DNA from: Acidobacteriota bacterium
GTDB taxonomy: Bacteria; Acidobacteriota; Holophagae; Holophagales; Holophagaceae
Reading direction: 5' to 3'
Assembly: GCA_021778785.1 (NCBI GenBank)
Contig: JAJYBX010000095.1
Location: 1 to 7,226, forward strand
DNA length: 7,226 nucleotides
The translations under genes and the position numbers were made by a program. Shown here one piece after another: positions 1 to 7,226 of the stretch. How positions within the stretch are numbered: position 1 is the stretch's first letter; every line of letters starts with the position of its first letter. Under the pieces are notes generated by a model. That model was given only the letters and a program-made list of their open reading frames with translations. It searched no databases and was not told the DNA's origin.

Positions 1-330
1 CAGGCCCAGCGCACGCGTGAGGACGTGCTGGACGGGGCCAACCGGGAGAAGGAACTCCTCATCCGCGAAGCCCAGTTCAAGGGCGAGGAAATGGTCCGGG
101 AGGCCCAGCAGCATGTGGTGGAGCTGGAAGTCCAGCTCCGCAACCTGAGGATGGAGCGCACCCGGTTCCTGCGCGAGATGGAATCCCTCATGGAGCGCAC
201 CCGCCGCCACATGCAGGAGGAGGCCCCGGACATGTACATGCCCGCGGCACCGACCCTGAACCTGGAGAACCTCGATCTCAGCGCCCTCGACGAGGATCCC
301 CTGCCCCGCCGTCCCAGGACCTCCAGCTAG
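1..330 (+). CDS. DivIVA-like coiled-coil protein, C-terminal part (5' end outside window)
   Basis: The reading frame is open from base 1 and ends at TAG 328-330, giving 109 visible residues; the start codon lies upstream of the window. Roughly the first 75 residues are strongly charged and helix-forming, rich in Glu, Arg, Gln and Lys with spaced Leu/Val/Met (for example REAQFKGEEMVREAQQHVVE). This is typical of the coiled coil in DivIVA/GpsB-type proteins, where ExxAxxxA-like repeats follow an N-terminal membrane-binding domain. A loose acidic, Pro-rich tail follows (APTLNLENLDLSALDEDPLP) and ends in basic and Ser residues. DivIVA proteins bind curved membrane and organise division or polar growth; that role is inferred from the family. 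The diagnostic N-terminal domain is not visible, so another coiled-coil protein is possible. The next gene lies 136 nt downstream, and I see no clear terminator between them. Confidence 0.6.
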   Translation, partial: QAQRTREDVLDGANREKELLIREAQFKGEEMVREAQQHVVELEVQLRNLRMERTRFLREMESLMERTRRHMQEEAPDMYMPAAPTLNLENLDLSALDEDPLPRRPRTSS

Positions 331-367
331 CCGCGCCGACAACTGGTTTCCGATCGTCCTTTCCCTG

Positions 368-501
368 GAGTCCCCCATGGCCCACGCCGTCATCCTCTCG
401 GCATCGCCTGCGGCGATACGCGAGGCCACCGGGGCGGGCGCTTCCCCCCACTGCTAAGGATCCACCATGTCCGAGTCCAGGTCCTCCCACGCCGTCATCC
501 T
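368..501 (+). repeat. Imperfect direct repeat, copies 368-396 and 473-501
   Basis: The 16-nt sequence CCCACGCCGTCATCCT occurs at 381-396 and again at 486-501. GAGTCC occurs at 368-373 and 473-478 with the same 105-nt offset, so 22 of 29 positions match overall. The offset is 35 codons, so both copies are read in the same frame: one in the short upstream ORF and one in the thiolase. This suggests a local duplication of the thiolase 5' end that has since diverged. Confidence 0.6.
377..457 (+). CDS. Possible 26-aa leader peptide or remnant thiolase start
   Basis: A short ORF runs from ATG 377 to TAA 455-457. It is preceded by a good ribosome binding site (CTGGAG, 365-370) at 6 nt spacing. The peptide begins MAHAVILSASPAAIREATGA and ends in Cys. 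Its HAVIL segment matches the thiolase N-terminus (SHAVIL), and AVILSA resembles the usual opening of thiolases. It is in the same frame as the thiolase and is separated from it by the TAA, which overlaps the AAGGA binding site (456-460) of the thiolase. A ribosome finishing here would stop 9 nt before the thiolase ATG, so translational coupling is plausible. It could be a leader peptide, the decayed start of a duplicated thiolase gene, or an unused ORF. Expression is unproven. Confidence 0.35.
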   Translation: MAHAVILSASPAAIREATGAGASPHC

Positions 502-1654
502 GAAGACCCTCCGCAGCCCCATCGGCAGGTTCCAGGGCGCTTTCTCGTCGCTGGCCGCGCCGGATCTGGCGGCCCAAGTGGTGAGGGCCCTGGTGGCCGC
601 GGTGCCCGGGGCGGCGCCCACGGAGGCCATCCTCGGCAACGTGGTGAGCGCCGGTGTGGGCCAGGCTCCGGCCCGCCAGGCGGCCCTCCGCGGCGGCCTG
701 CCCTCCAGCGTCTCGGCCCTCACCGTGAACAAGGTCTGCGGCAGCGGCCTCAAGGCCATCCAGCTCGCAGCGAACGCGGTGCGCCTGGGGGACCACGAGG
801 TGGTGATCGCCGGCGGCATGGAATCCATGTCCAACGCGCCCTACCTCATGCCCAAGCTCCGGACAGGCGCCCGAATGGGCCACACGGAGGCCAAGGATTC
901 CATGATCCTCGACGGCCTCTGGTGCGCCCTGACGGACCAGCACATGGGCCATACCGGCGAGCTGGTGGCCGAGAAGTTCAAGGTCGGCCGCGAGCTGCAG
1001 GATGCCTGGGCCGTGGAAAGCCACCGCAAGGCCCTGGCCGCCATGCAGTCCGGCGCCTTCAAGGCCGAGATCGTGCCCATCGCCGTGCCGGGGAAGAAGG
1101 GGGACGTGATGGTCAGCGAAGACGAGGGTCCCCGCGCCGACACCACCCTCGAATCCCTGGCGAAGCTCCGTCCCGCCTTCAAGAAGGACGGCACCGTCAC
1201 CGCCGGCAATGCCCCCAGCGTGAACGATGGCGCCGCGGTGGCGCTGGTGGCCACGGAGGACTACGCGAAGGCGCACGGCCTGCCCATCCAGGCGCGGATC
1301 CTCGGCACGGCCACGGCGGGCCTGGATCCCGAGTGGGTGCTCATGGCCCCCGTGGAGGCCATCCGCAAGCTCCTGGCCAAGGTGGGATGGGCCACTCAGG
1401 ACGTGGACCTCTGGGAGATCAACGAGGCCTTCGCCGTCCAGCTGGTGGCCACCCTGAATGAACTGAAGCTGCCGGCGGACCGCGTGAACATCCACGGCGG
1501 CGCCGTGGCCCTGGGCCACCCCATCGGCGCCAGTGGCGCCCGGGTCATGGCGACCCTGCTCCACGCCCTCGAGCGCCACGGAAAACAGCGCGGCGTGGCC
1601 GCCCTCTGCCTCGGCGGCGGCAACGCCATCGCCATGGCGGTGGAGCGGGTATAG
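467..1654 (+). CDS. Acetyl-CoA C-acetyltransferase (thiolase)
   Basis: This is a complete 395-residue thiolase, the usual length for the family. Such enzymes condense two acetyl-CoA to acetoacetyl-CoA or run the reverse cleavage in the cytoplasm (EC 2.3.1.9 likely). The nucleophilic Cys is C91 in NKVCGSGLKA, followed by GGMESMSNAPYLMP (117-130). HMGHTGE (159-165) matches the HMG-x-T loop of biosynthetic thiolases, and NEAFA (319-323), H351 in GHPIGASGAR and C381 in CLGGGNA complete the active site. The CoA-loop segment reads GNAPSVNDGAA where the classical form is GNASGxNDGAA. The start ATG 467 has AAGGA at 456-460 with 6 nt spacing, and the N-terminus (AVILKTLRSPIGRFQGAFSS) aligns well with the family. 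The stop touches the GTG of the DUF2252 gene. The precise role (ketone body, polyhydroxyalkanoate, mevalonate or fatty-acid metabolism) cannot be read from the sequence; no partner enzyme is adjacent. Confidence 0.93.
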   Translation: MSESRSSHAVILKTLRSPIGRFQGAFSSLAAPDLAAQVVRALVAAVPGAAPTEAILGNVVSAGVGQAPARQAALRGGLPSSVSALTVNKVCGSGLKAIQLAANAVRLGDHEVVIAGGMESMSNAPYLMPKLRTGARMGHTEAKDSMILDGLWCALTDQHMGHTGELVAEKFKVGRELQDAWAVESHRKALAAMQSGAFKAEIVPIAVPGKKGDVMVSEDEGPRADTTLESLAKLRPAFKKDGTVTAGNAPSVNDGAAVALVATEDYAKAHGLPIQARILGTATAGLDPEWVLMAPVEAIRKLLAKVGWATQDVDLWEINEAFAVQLVATLNELKLPADRVNIHGGAVALGHPIGASGARVMATLLHALERHGKQRGVAALCLGGGNAIAMAVERV

Positions 1655-1657
1655 GTG
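1642..1657 (+). promoter_or_regulatory. Ribosome binding site and abutting stop/start of the DUF2252 gene
   Basis: GGAG at 1642-1645 lies within the last thiolase codons, 9 nt before the GTG at 1655-1657. The thiolase stop TAG (1652-1654) directly precedes this GTG with no spacer. The arrangement supports GTG 1655 as the start and translational coupling of the two genes. Confidence 0.6.
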
Positions 1658-2986
1658 GACGCCCTTCCCCGCCCCTCCCTGGCCGAACGCCGCGCGGCGG
1701 GGAAGGCGCTGCGGGACCGGCTGCACCGCACCGATCAGGGGGCCTTCGCGCCGCCGGGGGACCGTCCGGATCTGGTGGCCCGCCTGAAGGCCCATAACGC
1801 CCAGCGCATCCAGGATCTGCTCTCCATCAAGTGGGGGCGCATGGCCGCTTCGCCCTTCTCCTTCTTCCGGGGTTCGGCAGGGCTCTTCGCGGCCGACCTG
1901 GGCCCCGGGCCCGTCACCGGGATCCAGGTACAGCTCTGTGGGGACGCCCACCTGCTCAACCTCGGCGCCTACGCGGCCCCGGACGGGCACCTGGTCTTCG
2001 ACCTCAACGACTTCGACGAGACCCTGGCCGGCCCCTGGGAGTGGGACCTGAAGCGGTTGTGCGCCAGCGTGGTGCTGGCCGGCCGCGAGGCCGGGCAGAC
2101 AGACCGCTCGGCCCAGGATGCGGTGCTGGCCCTGGTGTGGGCCTACCGCGAAGGGATGGCCCGGTTCGCGGAGATGAAGGCCCTGGAACTCGTCCGCTAT
2201 GACGTGCTGCCCGGCGACCATGGCCCCGTCCTGAAGGATGTGCTGGCCAAGGCGACCCGGGACACGCCGGCGCGGCTGCTGGACAAGGTCACAGAGGAAA
2301 CCGACGGCGGCGGCCGCCGCTTCCAGTCCCATCCGCCCCTGCTGGCGCCCGTGCCGGAGGCCACGACCCGGGCGGTCCTGGCGGCCTGGCCCGCCTTCGG
2401 GGAGTCGGTGGTGCCCGGCCGTCAGCGGGTCCTGGAGGCCTACCAGCCCGTGGACATCGCTTTCCGCGTGGTGGGCACCGGCAGCGTGGGAACCGCCTGC
2501 CTGGTGGCCCTCTGCTTCGGCCGAGGGCCCGACGATCCGCTCTTCCTCCAGTTCAAGTCCGAGGAGCCTTCCGTGTGGATGCCCCACCTTCCCCCGGGGG
2601 ACGGGATCGCCCACCAGGGCCGCCGGGTGGCCCTCGGTCAGCACCGGATGCAGACCTGGGTGGATCCCTTCCTGGGGTGGACCCGGTTCGAGGACCGGGA
2701 TTTCCTGGTCCGCCAGTGGTCCGATCACAAGGCCTCGATCTCCGTGGAGGTGCTGAAGGGGCCGCTCCTCCAGGACTACGCGGGCCTCTGCGGCGGCATC
2801 CTCGCCAAGGCCCACGCCCGGACGGGGGATGCGGCGATGCTGGCTGGCTACCTCGGCGACGGGGACAAGCTCGACCAGGCCCTGGCGGCCTTCGCCCAGG
2901 CCTATGCCGACCAGGTGGAACGGGACCACCAGCGTTTCCTGGCGGCGATTCGCGAGGGCATCCTGACTGCGCTGACGGGGCTCTGA
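1655..2986 (+). CDS. DUF2252 family protein (kinase-like fold suspected)
   Basis: This is a 443-residue protein of the DUF2252 (COG4320) family, whose biochemical role is not established. Conserved blocks in order are SPFSFFRG (66-73), LCGDAHLLNLG (94-104), FDLNDFDE (115-122), PWEWDLKRL (127-135), DIAFRVVGTGSVGT (267-280), LFLQFKSEEPS with K301, a segment with GQHRMQTWVDPFLGW (328-342), FLVRQWSDHKAS (350-361) and GILAKAHARTGDA (381-393). GDAHLLN and the Asp-rich NDFDE resemble the catalytic and metal-binding motifs of aminoglycoside-kinase-like enzymes. The Gly-rich VGTGSVGT plus K301 resemble an ATP-binding loop and Lys, but they come after the catalytic motifs. There is no signal peptide or membrane segment, so a cytoplasmic protein is likely. 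It starts at GTG directly after the thiolase stop, so the two are probably co-translated. The family call is secure; any enzymatic activity is inference. Confidence 0.88.
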   Translation: MDALPRPSLAERRAAGKALRDRLHRTDQGAFAPPGDRPDLVARLKAHNAQRIQDLLSIKWGRMAASPFSFFRGSAGLFAADLGPGPVTGIQVQLCGDAHLLNLGAYAAPDGHLVFDLNDFDETLAGPWEWDLKRLCASVVLAGREAGQTDRSAQDAVLALVWAYREGMARFAEMKALELVRYDVLPGDHGPVLKDVLAKATRDTPARLLDKVTEETDGGGRRFQSHPPLLAPVPEATTRAVLAAWPAFGESVVPGRQRVLEAYQPVDIAFRVVGTGSVGTACLVALCFGRGPDDPLFLQFKSEEPSVWMPHLPPGDGIAHQGRRVALGQHRMQTWVDPFLGWTRFEDRDFLVRQWSDHKASISVEVLKGPLLQDYAGLCGGILAKAHARTGDAAMLAGYLGDGDKLDQALAAFAQAYADQVERDHQRFLAAIREGILTALTGL

Positions 2987-2996
2987 TGCCCCTGGA

Positions 2997-3030
2997 ACGG
3001 CCAGGGCCCGGCGAACCGGGCCCTGGCCGT
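2997..3030. terminator. Perfect hairpin between convergent genes, probable bidirectional terminator
   Basis: Bases 2997-3011 pair perfectly with 3016-3030, giving a 15-bp, GC-rich stem closed by a CGAA tetraloop. It starts 10 nt after the DUF2252 stop and ends 14 nt before the stop of the convergent porin gene, so it could end both transcripts. Neither side has a clear run of T, so this is not a textbook intrinsic terminator. It may act with Rho, as a transcript-end stabiliser, or as a U-less terminator of a GC-rich genome. Confidence 0.7.
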
Positions 3031-3044
3031 GTGCGGGAGCTGCG

Positions 3045-4421
3045 TCAGAACTTGAAACGGGCCCCGATGGCGACGATGTCGGCGCTCATCTTGTAGTCCG
3101 CGTTCAGGTTCCCCCGGGTGAAGTTGGGATCGGTCTGGGAGGCGGTGGTGGTGAGCTCGATTTTGGAATCCTTCACGAAGAGGTGGGTATAGCCCGCATC
3201 CACCGTGACGGTCTTGGATAACGCGTAGCTTGCGCCGATGGAGGCCCAGGTGCGATCGCCGTCGGGGATGCGCGGGGTGCGGTAGCCGTCCGTCACGGCG
3301 CCCATGTCATGGCCCACGCCACCACGGAGGTTCCAGCCGTTGCCCAGTTTCCAGTTCCCGCCCAGGGAGAAGAAATAGGTGTCCCGCCAGTTCTCGTCCG
3401 TGATGGTCTCGGTGGGCTGCGGGGCGACGTTGTCCGTGAGCTTCACCCGCAGTTGCTTGAACCGCGACCAGCCCGTCCAGGCGGCCTCTCCCTGGAAGGA
3501 GAAGGTGTCGTTCACCTGGTAGTTGAAGCCGACGGAGGCATTGGCCGGCAGATCCAGGTCGGCCTTGCCGCCGCCGTTCTTGAAGCCCATGGCCTGGAAG
3601 TTGGCCACCGCCGGAGCGGAGAGGGTCGCGGGATACTGGAAGGCGATATCGCCCTTCAGCGTCATGGTCATCTGCCCGGAATAGGCGAATCCGAGGCGCA
3701 GCTTCTCCGTGGGCTGGTAGGTGGCACCCAGCTTGTAGCCGTATCCCCAGGTGCTGCCCGTGAGCTTGGCGGTGCCGTCCAGGGTGCCGGGGATGGTGGA
3801 GGGGAAGCCGATGAGCCCGAAATCCACGGCATTCGTGAGGGTCGCGTCCGCGTAGCGGGCCACGAAGGCCACGCCCACTGACCACTCCTTGTTGATGCGG
3901 TAGGCCAGGCTGGGGGCCACGTCCACGATTTTCAGGTCGGTCTTCAGGGCGTGGTAGCGGCCCGCGAAGTCGCTGTCGTACTCCGTGACGAAGCCGTAGG
4001 GCGCGTTGACGGAGAAGCCCAGCTTCAGGTCGTCGCTCAGGCTCCACATGCCGTAGAGGTTCGGAGCCACCTTGGCCGCGGCGGCATTCTTGTGGGTGGA
4101 GGGACCGCTGATGGGCTGGTAGGCGGGGAAGGCCGCCAGGGCCGGCGTGCGGGTGCCGGAGACGTTGTTGGCCTTGGCGTCGGCGGCGATGAGGGTGGCG
4201 CCCAGGGCGAACTGGTTCCCGGAGTACAGCGTCATGGTCGCCGGATTGAAGAACATGGCGGAAATGTCGAAGCCGCCCGCCGAAACGCCCGCGAAGGCAT
4301 TGCCCTGGGAGGAGGCACTCTGTTCGCGGAGCTGGAAGCCCGAGGCCTGGGCCACCGGCGCGAAGGCGCCCGCGGCGACGAGCGTCAGGGCGGTGAGGGT
4401 GAGGCGCGAACGGTTCGTCAT
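3045..4421 (-). CDS. OmpP1/FadL-family outer-membrane transport protein
   Basis: This is a 458-residue outer-membrane beta-barrel of the FadL/TodX/OmpP1 family, which takes long-chain fatty acids or other hydrophobic compounds across the outer membrane. The signal peptide starts MTNRSR, has a hydrophobic core LTLTALTLVAAGAFA, and has a likely cut after AQA (residue 26). The mature protein starts SGFQLREQSASSQGNAFAG, the family hallmark, followed by the NPA hatch motif (59-61 in FFNPATM). Later regions alternate hydrophobic and polar residues with many aromatics, as in beta-strands, and the protein ends GARFKF with the C-terminal Phe used for barrel assembly. The frame stays open upstream to 4568, but ATG 4421 is chosen because it gives a proper signal peptide and has AGGAG about 10 nt upstream. 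The substrate cannot be told. It converges on the thiolase/DUF2252 unit and lies 153 nt downstream of trpA, probably with its own promoter. Confidence 0.92.
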   Translation of the reverse strand: MTNRSRLTLTALTLVAAGAFAPVAQASGFQLREQSASSQGNAFAGVSAGGFDISAMFFNPATMTLYSGNQFALGATLIAADAKANNVSGTRTPALAAFPAYQPISGPSTHKNAAAAKVAPNLYGMWSLSDDLKLGFSVNAPYGFVTEYDSDFAGRYHALKTDLKIVDVAPSLAYRINKEWSVGVAFVARYADATLTNAVDFGLIGFPSTIPGTLDGTAKLTGSTWGYGYKLGATYQPTEKLRLGFAYSGQMTMTLKGDIAFQYPATLSAPAVANFQAMGFKNGGGKADLDLPANASVGFNYQVNDTFSFQGEAAWTGWSRFKQLRVKLTDNVAPQPTETITDENWRDTYFFSLGGNWKLGNGWNLRGGVGHDMGAVTDGYRTPRIPDGDRTWASIGASYALSKTVTVDAGYTHLFVKDSKIELTTTASQTDPNFTRGNLNADYKMSADIVAIGARFKF

Positions 4422-4495
4422 GGGGGCACTGCTCCTGTCCCGGAAAGCCGGGGATATGGGCCGTTTCCAGCCGATTCCGAAGTGGAAGATGGACC

Positions 4496-4523
4496 ACGAT
4501 ACCAAATCGGGATGCCCTTGCAA
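4496..4523 (-). promoter_or_regulatory. Candidate promoter for the FadL-like gene
   Basis: Reading the minus strand, TTGCAA (4523-4518) and TATCGT (4501-4496) are separated by 16 nt. Each matches 4 of 6 bases of the sigma-70 consensus, and a TGG just before the -10 gives an extended -10 (TGnTATCGT). It lies about 75 nt upstream of the porin ATG in the least GC-rich part of the window. The host's promoter consensus is unknown, so this is only a candidate. Confidence 0.35.
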
Positions 4524-4549
4524 CCGATCGGCAGGAGTGAATGCAGGAG
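4524..4549. repeat. Short repeats just upstream of the candidate promoter
   Basis: GCAGGAG occurs at 4531-4537 and 4543-4549 (12-nt period), and the 8-bp palindrome CCGATCGG sits at 4524-4531, abutting the candidate -35 element. They lie in the 153-nt gap between trpA and the porin gene, where regulator binding would be expected. They are short enough to be coincidental. I see no strong terminator hairpin after trpA in this gap. Confidence 0.3.
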
Positions 4550-4574
4550 ACATCCGTTCGGGATACAATGGTCA

Positions 4575-5327
4575 TCAAACCAAGCGGGCCTCCAGGCAAG
4601 CTTTGATGGGCCTACCCGTGGTCAAGTCCGCCACGAGGGCACTGCCGATGACCGGCGTCGCGCCGAGGGCCCGCACCGCCCGCAGGCTGGCGGGATCCGA
4701 AAGTCCGAAGCCCACGGCGAGGGGGCGGGCGGTGATCCCCTGCAGGTCCCGGACGCGGGCGACCACGGGATCCAGATCCGTCCCCTGCCCGGCCCCGGTG
4801 ACGCCCAGCCGCGCGACCACGTAGGCGAAGCGCTGCGCGAAGGGTGCGCCGGGGCCCGGATCGGGACGCTGGCCCAGCAGCGCTTTCGCGCGGTCGGAGG
4901 TCGTCGTGGGCGCCAGCAGGGGCACCATGGGGTAGCCCGCCGCCCGCAGCTCCGCTTCGAAGCCGGGTTCCTCGCCGAAGGGAAGGTCCACCACCAGCAG
5001 CGATCGCACCGGCGTGGGCTCCAGGAGGCGCAGCAGCGGATCCAGGCCCAGCTGCAGCAACGGATTCACATAGGTGAACAGGATCAGGTCGGGACTGTCG
5101 GTGAGGCCGGCCAGGGATTCGAGGACACGCCGGGGCGTGGCGCCGCGGCCGATGGCGCGGTGGGCCGCCGCCTGGAGCACGGGGCCGTCGGCGATGGGAT
5201 CGGAGTGGGGCAGGCCCACCTCCACCGCGTCGAGGCCGAGGGCGCGGGCCTCGGCGAGCAGACCCGGCAGGGCCTCCAGCGAAGGATCACCGGCCATGAG
5301 GAAGGGGAGCAGCGGGTTCAGCGTCAT
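4575..5327 (-). CDS. trpA: Tryptophan synthase alpha subunit
   Basis: TrpA splits indole-3-glycerol phosphate into indole and glyceraldehyde-3-phosphate and passes indole to TrpB. It is a TIM barrel of 250 residues, shorter than the roughly 268 of E. coli. Visible motifs are LPFLMAGDPS (7-16), the catalytic pair E36 and D47 in EVGLPHSDPIADGPVLQ (spaced 11 as in E. coli E49/D60), VVDLPFGEE, APTTTSDR, the phosphate loop ARLGVTGAGQG, AVGFGLSDPA and VIGSALV. Position 41 is His where Phe or Tyr is usual (PFSDP). The protein starts about 13 residues later than E. coli TrpA, so the N-terminal helix is missing. The start is supported by GGAG 7 nt upstream, and there is no homologous extension in frame. 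Its ATG follows the trpB stop after a single base (TGAGATG), so translation is probably coupled. Confidence 0.95.
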   Translation of the reverse strand: MTLNPLLPFLMAGDPSLEALPGLLAEARALGLDAVEVGLPHSDPIADGPVLQAAAHRAIGRGATPRRVLESLAGLTDSPDLILFTYVNPLLQLGLDPLLRLLEPTPVRSLLVVDLPFGEEPGFEAELRAAGYPMVPLLAPTTTSDRAKALLGQRPDPGPGAPFAQRFAYVVARLGVTGAGQGTDLDPVVARVRDLQGITARPLAVGFGLSDPASLRAVRALGATPVIGSALVADLTTGRPIKACLEARLV

Positions 5328-5328
5328 C

Positions 5329-6509
<1,181 letters not shown>

Positions 6510-6513
<4 letters not shown>

Positions 6514-7130
6514 GGCAGCTCCAGAGCATGGGCGGTGTGGACGAAGGCCGTCACCTTGCGCGGGTCCTTGAGGCCGGGTGCCGCCTCCAGGCGACTGGCG
6601 GCATCGAAGCCCCGGAGGTGCGGCTGGACCTCAGGTGGCAGGAGGGCGGCGCGTTCCCGCAGCGTGTCGCCATCGAGTCCCCCGGCGAGGAGGAAGGGGC
6701 CCGGCGGCGGGAAGGCCATGGCGTGCCCCCGCCCCGAGCCGCCGGCCAGCCCCGTGCGGGCCGGACTCGGTTCCCAGAGGTAGAGGTCGGCCGCCGTGGG
6801 CACCTGACCCGGTTCGTCGGCCCAGGGGAGGATCACGAAGAGGCCGGCCGCCTTCAGCAGGGCCACCCCCTGGACCCGTTCCCCCGGAGGCAGATGCGCC
6901 TGCACGCGCCGGAAGCCGAAGGCCCGGGCCCGCTCAAGGATGGGTCCGGCCTCCTCCGCCACCATCACCAGCACGGCCCGGCCGGGGTGCTCTGCCGCGA
7001 TGGCCAGATCCGAGCAGTGGCGCGGACTGGGCGGGTGGCAGACGAAGCCCAGGAGGTCCGCACCGGCCCCGGCGGCCTGGGTTGCGTCCTCGGCGCGGGT
7101 GAGCCCGCACACCTTGGCGAGGAGGGTCAC
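6510..7130 (-). CDS. trpF: Phosphoribosylanthranilate isomerase
   Basis: TrpF converts N-(5-phosphoribosyl)anthranilate to the carboxyphenylamino-deoxyribulose phosphate that TrpC uses next. It is a 206-residue single-domain TIM barrel, a normal length for a free-standing enzyme. The catalytic Cys is C8 in KVCGLT, and the general acid Asp is D176 in GFDAASRLEAAPGLKD. SPR (35-37), VQAH (76-79), GGSGRG (130-135) and LAGGL (148-152) match family positions. Several motifs depart from the usual form: VQAHLPPGE instead of VQLHGDE, LYLWEP where a Leu-Asp is common before the GG loop, and DAASRLE instead of DVSSGVE. The start is GTG 7130, with GGGAGG 4 nt upstream, overlapping the trpC stop (GTGA). 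The gene is probably functional, since both catalytic residues remain. Confidence 0.92.
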
Positions 7131-7226
7131 GAGGCCTCCCGCCCCAGGCTGGCGAAGATCCGCGCCAGGAAGTCCCTGGGATCGGGGCTGCGCATGAGGG
7201 CCTCGCCCATGAGCACCGCGTCGAAG
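7127..7226 (-). CDS. trpC: Indole-3-glycerol phosphate synthase, C-terminal end only
   Basis: The frame enters from the right edge and ends at TGA (7129-7127). The 32 complete visible codons read FDAVLMGEALMRSPDPRDFL and then ARIFASLGREAS. This is the C-terminal signature of TrpC (typically fdavLIGEaLm...DP...L), where the GE segment belongs to the phosphate-binding end of the barrel. The stop overlaps the GTG of trpF by the GTGA arrangement. Catalytic residues lie outside the window. The call rests on the short motif plus position just upstream of trpF, and the two agree. Confidence 0.88.
   Translation of the reverse strand, partial: FDAVLMGEALMRSPDPRDFLARIFASLGREAS

Noticed and set aside
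331..376. Possible terminator or promoter between the DivIVA-like gene and the leader ORF
   Set aside because: No hairpin followed by T residues and no convincing -35/-10 pair is visible in this stretch.
278..2929. Very long minus-strand open frame of 883 codons opposite the DivIVA-like, thiolase and DUF2252 genes
   Set aside because: It spans three well-supported plus-strand genes, its product is biased to Gly, His, Arg and Ala with no recognisable domain, and long antisense frames are expected in very GC-rich DNA where stop codons are rare.
4441..4470. GGAAA and TTTCC inverted repeat in the porin 5' leader
   Set aside because: Only 5 bp pair cleanly and the inner bases do not extend the stem, so it is too weak to call a riboswitch or regulatory hairpin.
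4422..4568. N-terminal extension of the porin to an upstream ATG at 4568
   Set aside because: It would bury the signal peptide behind 49 residues that match nothing in the family. ATG 4421 gives a clean signal peptide and has a ribosome binding site.

Overview
The window is about 7.2 kb of very GC-rich bacterial DNA carrying ordinary chromosomal genes packed closely together. A FadL-type outer-membrane porin with a signal peptide and a C-terminal Phe shows a Gram-negative (diderm) host. The high GC, a DivIVA-type coiled-coil protein and a trpC-F-B-A order would fit Acidobacteriota such as the Holophaga/Geothrix group. That placement is an impression from gene content and composition, not a demonstrated assignment.

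Layout from left to right. (1) 1-330, plus strand: the C-terminal end of a DivIVA-like coiled-coil protein. (2) 331-466: a 136-nt gap holding a possible 26-codon leader ORF. Its start region repeats part of the thiolase 5' end, and its stop codon overlaps the thiolase ribosome binding site. (3) 467-2986, plus strand: a two-gene unit of an acetyl-CoA acetyltransferase (thiolase) and a DUF2252 protein. The second gene starts at a GTG directly abutting the thiolase stop. (4) 2997-3030: a perfect 15-bp hairpin with a CGAA loop between two convergent transcription units. (5) 3045-4421, minus strand: a FadL/OmpP1-family porin with a 153-nt upstream region holding a candidate promoter. (6) 4575-7226, minus strand: trpC (3' end only), trpF, trpB and trpA, all overlapping or nearly touching, so very probably one translationally coupled operon.

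The trp genes encode consecutive steps of tryptophan synthesis: PRA isomerase, IGP synthase and the two tryptophan synthase subunits. The thiolase joins or cleaves acetyl-CoA/acetoacetyl-CoA. The FadL-like porin would import hydrophobic compounds, so a loose lipid link to the thiolase is conceivable, but the two genes are convergent and not co-transcribed. The DUF2252 protein has no established role; its motifs suggest a kinase-like fold with a permuted motif order.

I found no mobile element, CRISPR array, tRNA or rRNA, and no convincing new multi-gene system. The observations most worth following are the leader ORF with repeated thiolase start, the motif order of the DUF2252 protein, and its coupling to the thiolase.
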